A stretch of DNA of 64,000 nucleotides from Panax quinquefolius (Eukaryota > Streptophyta > Magnoliopsida > Apiales > Araliaceae), in assembly GCA_020205615.1 (NCBI GenBank), contig CM035171.1, positions 119,106,893 through 119,170,892 on the forward strand, given 5' to 3'. Shown here one piece after another: positions 61,963-64,000 of the stretch. How positions within the stretch are numbered: position 1 is the first letter of the stretch; each line of letters starts with the position of its first letter. The position numbers were made by a program, and so were the translations under genes. The notes under the pieces are model-generated. The model was not told the DNA's origin. It searched no databases and saw nothing but the letters and a program-made list of their open reading frames with translations.

Positions 61963-64000
61963 TGTGGCGCCCCAAAATCTTAGCATATCATCCACCTACG
62001 ATCTTGGGCCCCAAAATTAGGTATACATCACCCATCTTGGGTAGCCACTTTTAAATACAAATTTAAATCTGACTTACATAAGCGTAGTAGTATACAATCG
62101 ACATAAGCGTGAGTTTAAATACAAATATAAATCTACTAGATATTATACAAACTCAAAAAAAGTCCTCATTACAATTATTATCACCTTTATTTCACGAGAA
62201 TAGTGAGGGACTACTAATCTTATCTTGGGACCCATCTTTCGTTTCCCAGGCTAAATCCCGGCTATATTCTCATTTCACGAAGAAACGGTGAAAGAAAGGG
62301 TGAGCTCAACTAGCCCGATAAAATATTATGACTAAGATAATGCGAATAAATTATCAATAGTCTTGACAATATTAAGCGATAAAATACAATGAAACAACAG
62401 GTTTAAGCTGCGGTGAAATATCTGATCCATTAAAAAAGAGTCAGTAGAAAATAAAATCTACTATCTTTTAGGTTTTAAAGGTTTTCATCAACTTTATTAT
62501 AGGCGAGACTCGACTTTAATAAATATTCCACATCATCGAATCACCCACACTTTTCTGACGAGGATATTCTTTAGTATCCGACCACAATTATTCATACCTT
62601 TCACGGGCGAGAATATTTGTGTATTCATTAATAATTAAATGATCATACCAACAAGCATCCATCGATGCACTTTTCTGACCCTTTGAGGATTTTTACCACA
62701 TCATTTGTAACATTACGGTCGTGATTACATAGAATAGTCTCTGGTCGTAATCATACCAAGTCCATCCCATGCACTCTGAGGCCACGAGATGACTTTAAAA
62801 AATATAAACATGAGGATGATGACAATGATATAAAATTGATAAAACAAGTTCAAAATTATTTTATCCGGGAATTATTAACGTCAATTATCGACATGATCTT
62901 TGTTTTGTAGAGTAAAATTCAAGAATGATCGGAAGAATATTTTCATGAAAAGATCTTTGGATGAAACCTTGAAATATCGAGGATATTCCACTAATTTCAT
63001 GGAGTATAGAAGTCAAAGTTTTAACTTATTTGGGTATAATAAAGAATGGAATAACAAAAGAAATCACCGTGCATGCGATAGACCGCGCAGACGAGTTATT
63101 CAACGAAATAATAAATAACGGAACGGGTCGGTTAAATTCACCAAGAGCGGGATGTTCAACGAAATAATAAAAAGATGGAACCGGTCCGGTGTAAAACACC
63201 ACGAGATAGGATATTCAGCGAGAATAATAAAAAGAATGGAACCGGTCGGTGTAAAACACACGAGCGGGATGTTCAGCGAATAATAATAAAAAAGCGGAAC
63301 CCGGTCGGTGTAAAACACCTGACAGATGTTCAGCGAGATGTTCAGCGAAGATGTAATAATAAAAAAAGCGGAACCGGTCGGTGTAAAACACGAGAACGGA
63401 ACCGAATTAAATTGTAAAACACTGAGACAGGATGTTCCACGAGAATAATAGAAGAATGTCACCATAGAAGAATGTCACCAAGTATAGGGTAAACCACTAT
63501 ACTGAGTTATTCAACGAGAATAATAAGCGATGGAATAACAACGATTCTCTTCATGAATAAGAAGAATAACACCCACTTACATTTGGTAGGAGATTGAATC
63601 TTTACTGACGGTGTAGTAACAAAATACTCTTCTTCTTTCTCTCTTATTCTCTATACTTTCTCTCTCTCTATAGCTTGAATGAATTAAGTGAAAAATAATG
63701 AAGCCTAGGCCTCTATTTATAGAAGATTTCTAGCTTAGCTTTTTTCTTAGTGTGAAAAGCGAGTGTGGCTTGCGACTAATGATGTGAAAAAAAAAAGTGG
63801 TTTGGCCTTTTGTAATGTGAAAAGCGACAAGTGGTTCGGCCTTTTGTAATGTGAAGCGACAAGTGGTTCGGCGTTTGTAATGTGAAGTAAAAGGTAATAA
63901 TACTATTAGAAGGTAAATACTATTAGTGAAGGTAAATACTATTAATTCTATTCACAGGGTAATTCTTATTCCTGAAGGTAATTACTATTGTGAAGGTAAT
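61963..64000 (-). repeat. 5' LTR of gamma, cut by the window end
   Basis: It begins on the plus strand as TGTGGCGCCCCAAAATC. It includes a local duplication near its end (two GGGCGCCAC/GGGCCC-AAAATT segments, 61963-62050). It is homologous to 54751-56700 thereafter. In element orientation no initiator-Met primer site follows it. Confidence 0.85.
63096..63480. repeat. Hairpin-unit array in gamma 5' LTR
   Basis: Six or so units with CGGAACCGGTCGGTGTAAAA then CACC; a perfect GGTGT-AAA-ACACC hairpin lies at 63188-63200. Unit lengths differ from the partner array at 55745-56110. Confidence 0.75.

Larger units (their letters stand above)
54751..64000 (-). mobile_element. Family C gypsy element gamma, minus strand, nearly full length
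   Basis: In element order, the 5' LTR (61963 to beyond 64000) is followed by gag, protease, reverse transcriptase, RNase H, integrase and a chromodomain-like tail. A polypurine tract and the 3' LTR (57328 down to the gap) complete it. Both outer ends are cut, by the window and by the gap, so target duplications cannot be checked. Confidence 0.88.

Overview
This window is a piece of a plant nuclear chromosome, most likely a eudicot. It shows spliced genes with GT-AG introns, AT-rich intergenic DNA, plant-type gene families, and dense nested LTR retrotransposons and MITEs. I see no prokaryotic, plastid or phage signal. I found no tRNA, rRNA or CRISPR.

The gene-bearing left half (1-12.4 kb) holds four things. 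First is the last exon of a receptor-like cytoplasmic kinase (339-661, +). Next is a complete mitochondrial type II peroxiredoxin, PRXIIF (2552-6415, -, 5 exons, 199 aa). After it comes a complete 3-ketodihydrosphinganine reductase, TSC10 (8785-11665, -, 3 exons, 324 aa). Small DNA transposons sit in and between these genes, including a hAT-type element with an exact 8-bp target duplication inside a PRXIIF intron.

From 12.5 to 25.2 kb there is one nested retrotransposon block. A Ty3/gypsy element of probable Tat type (copy A1, 12532-25190, flanked by CACTG) was split by a second element (B, 14401-22255, flanked by TTAAT). About 96% of B is LTR: two 3.76-kb LTRs around a 331-bp core.

The central gene block (25.2-41.3 kb) holds three minus-strand genes. 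They are a small plant protein of unknown function (27393-27789), the complete NEDD8-activating enzyme subunit ECR1/UBA3 (29854-37307, 9 exons, 453 aa), and a TRICHOME BIREFRINGENCE-LIKE O-acetyltransferase gene (38060-41311). The last carries an apparent 14-nt deletion and frameshift in exon 1. A second copy of family A (A2, 41383-45780, flanked by ATGAA) lies about 70 bp upstream of its ATG.

The right end (46.7-64 kb) is almost entirely a third gypsy family (C, chromovirus/Tekay-like). It has a truncated LTR (alpha), a plus-strand element with gag-pol decay (beta), a 100-N assembly gap, and a minus-strand element (gamma) whose 5' LTR runs off the window. LTRs of B and C share blocks and belong to one lineage.

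The most unusual pattern is in the long LTRs. They carry arrays of about 40-80-bp units in which the stem sequences of hairpins change from unit to unit while self-complementarity is kept. Inside the repeats, small indels cluster at CG-containing sites. This suggests base-calling error in methylated DNA, so frameshifts there should not be over-read. The host genes read cleanly except for the kinase-like TBL exon-1 lesion.
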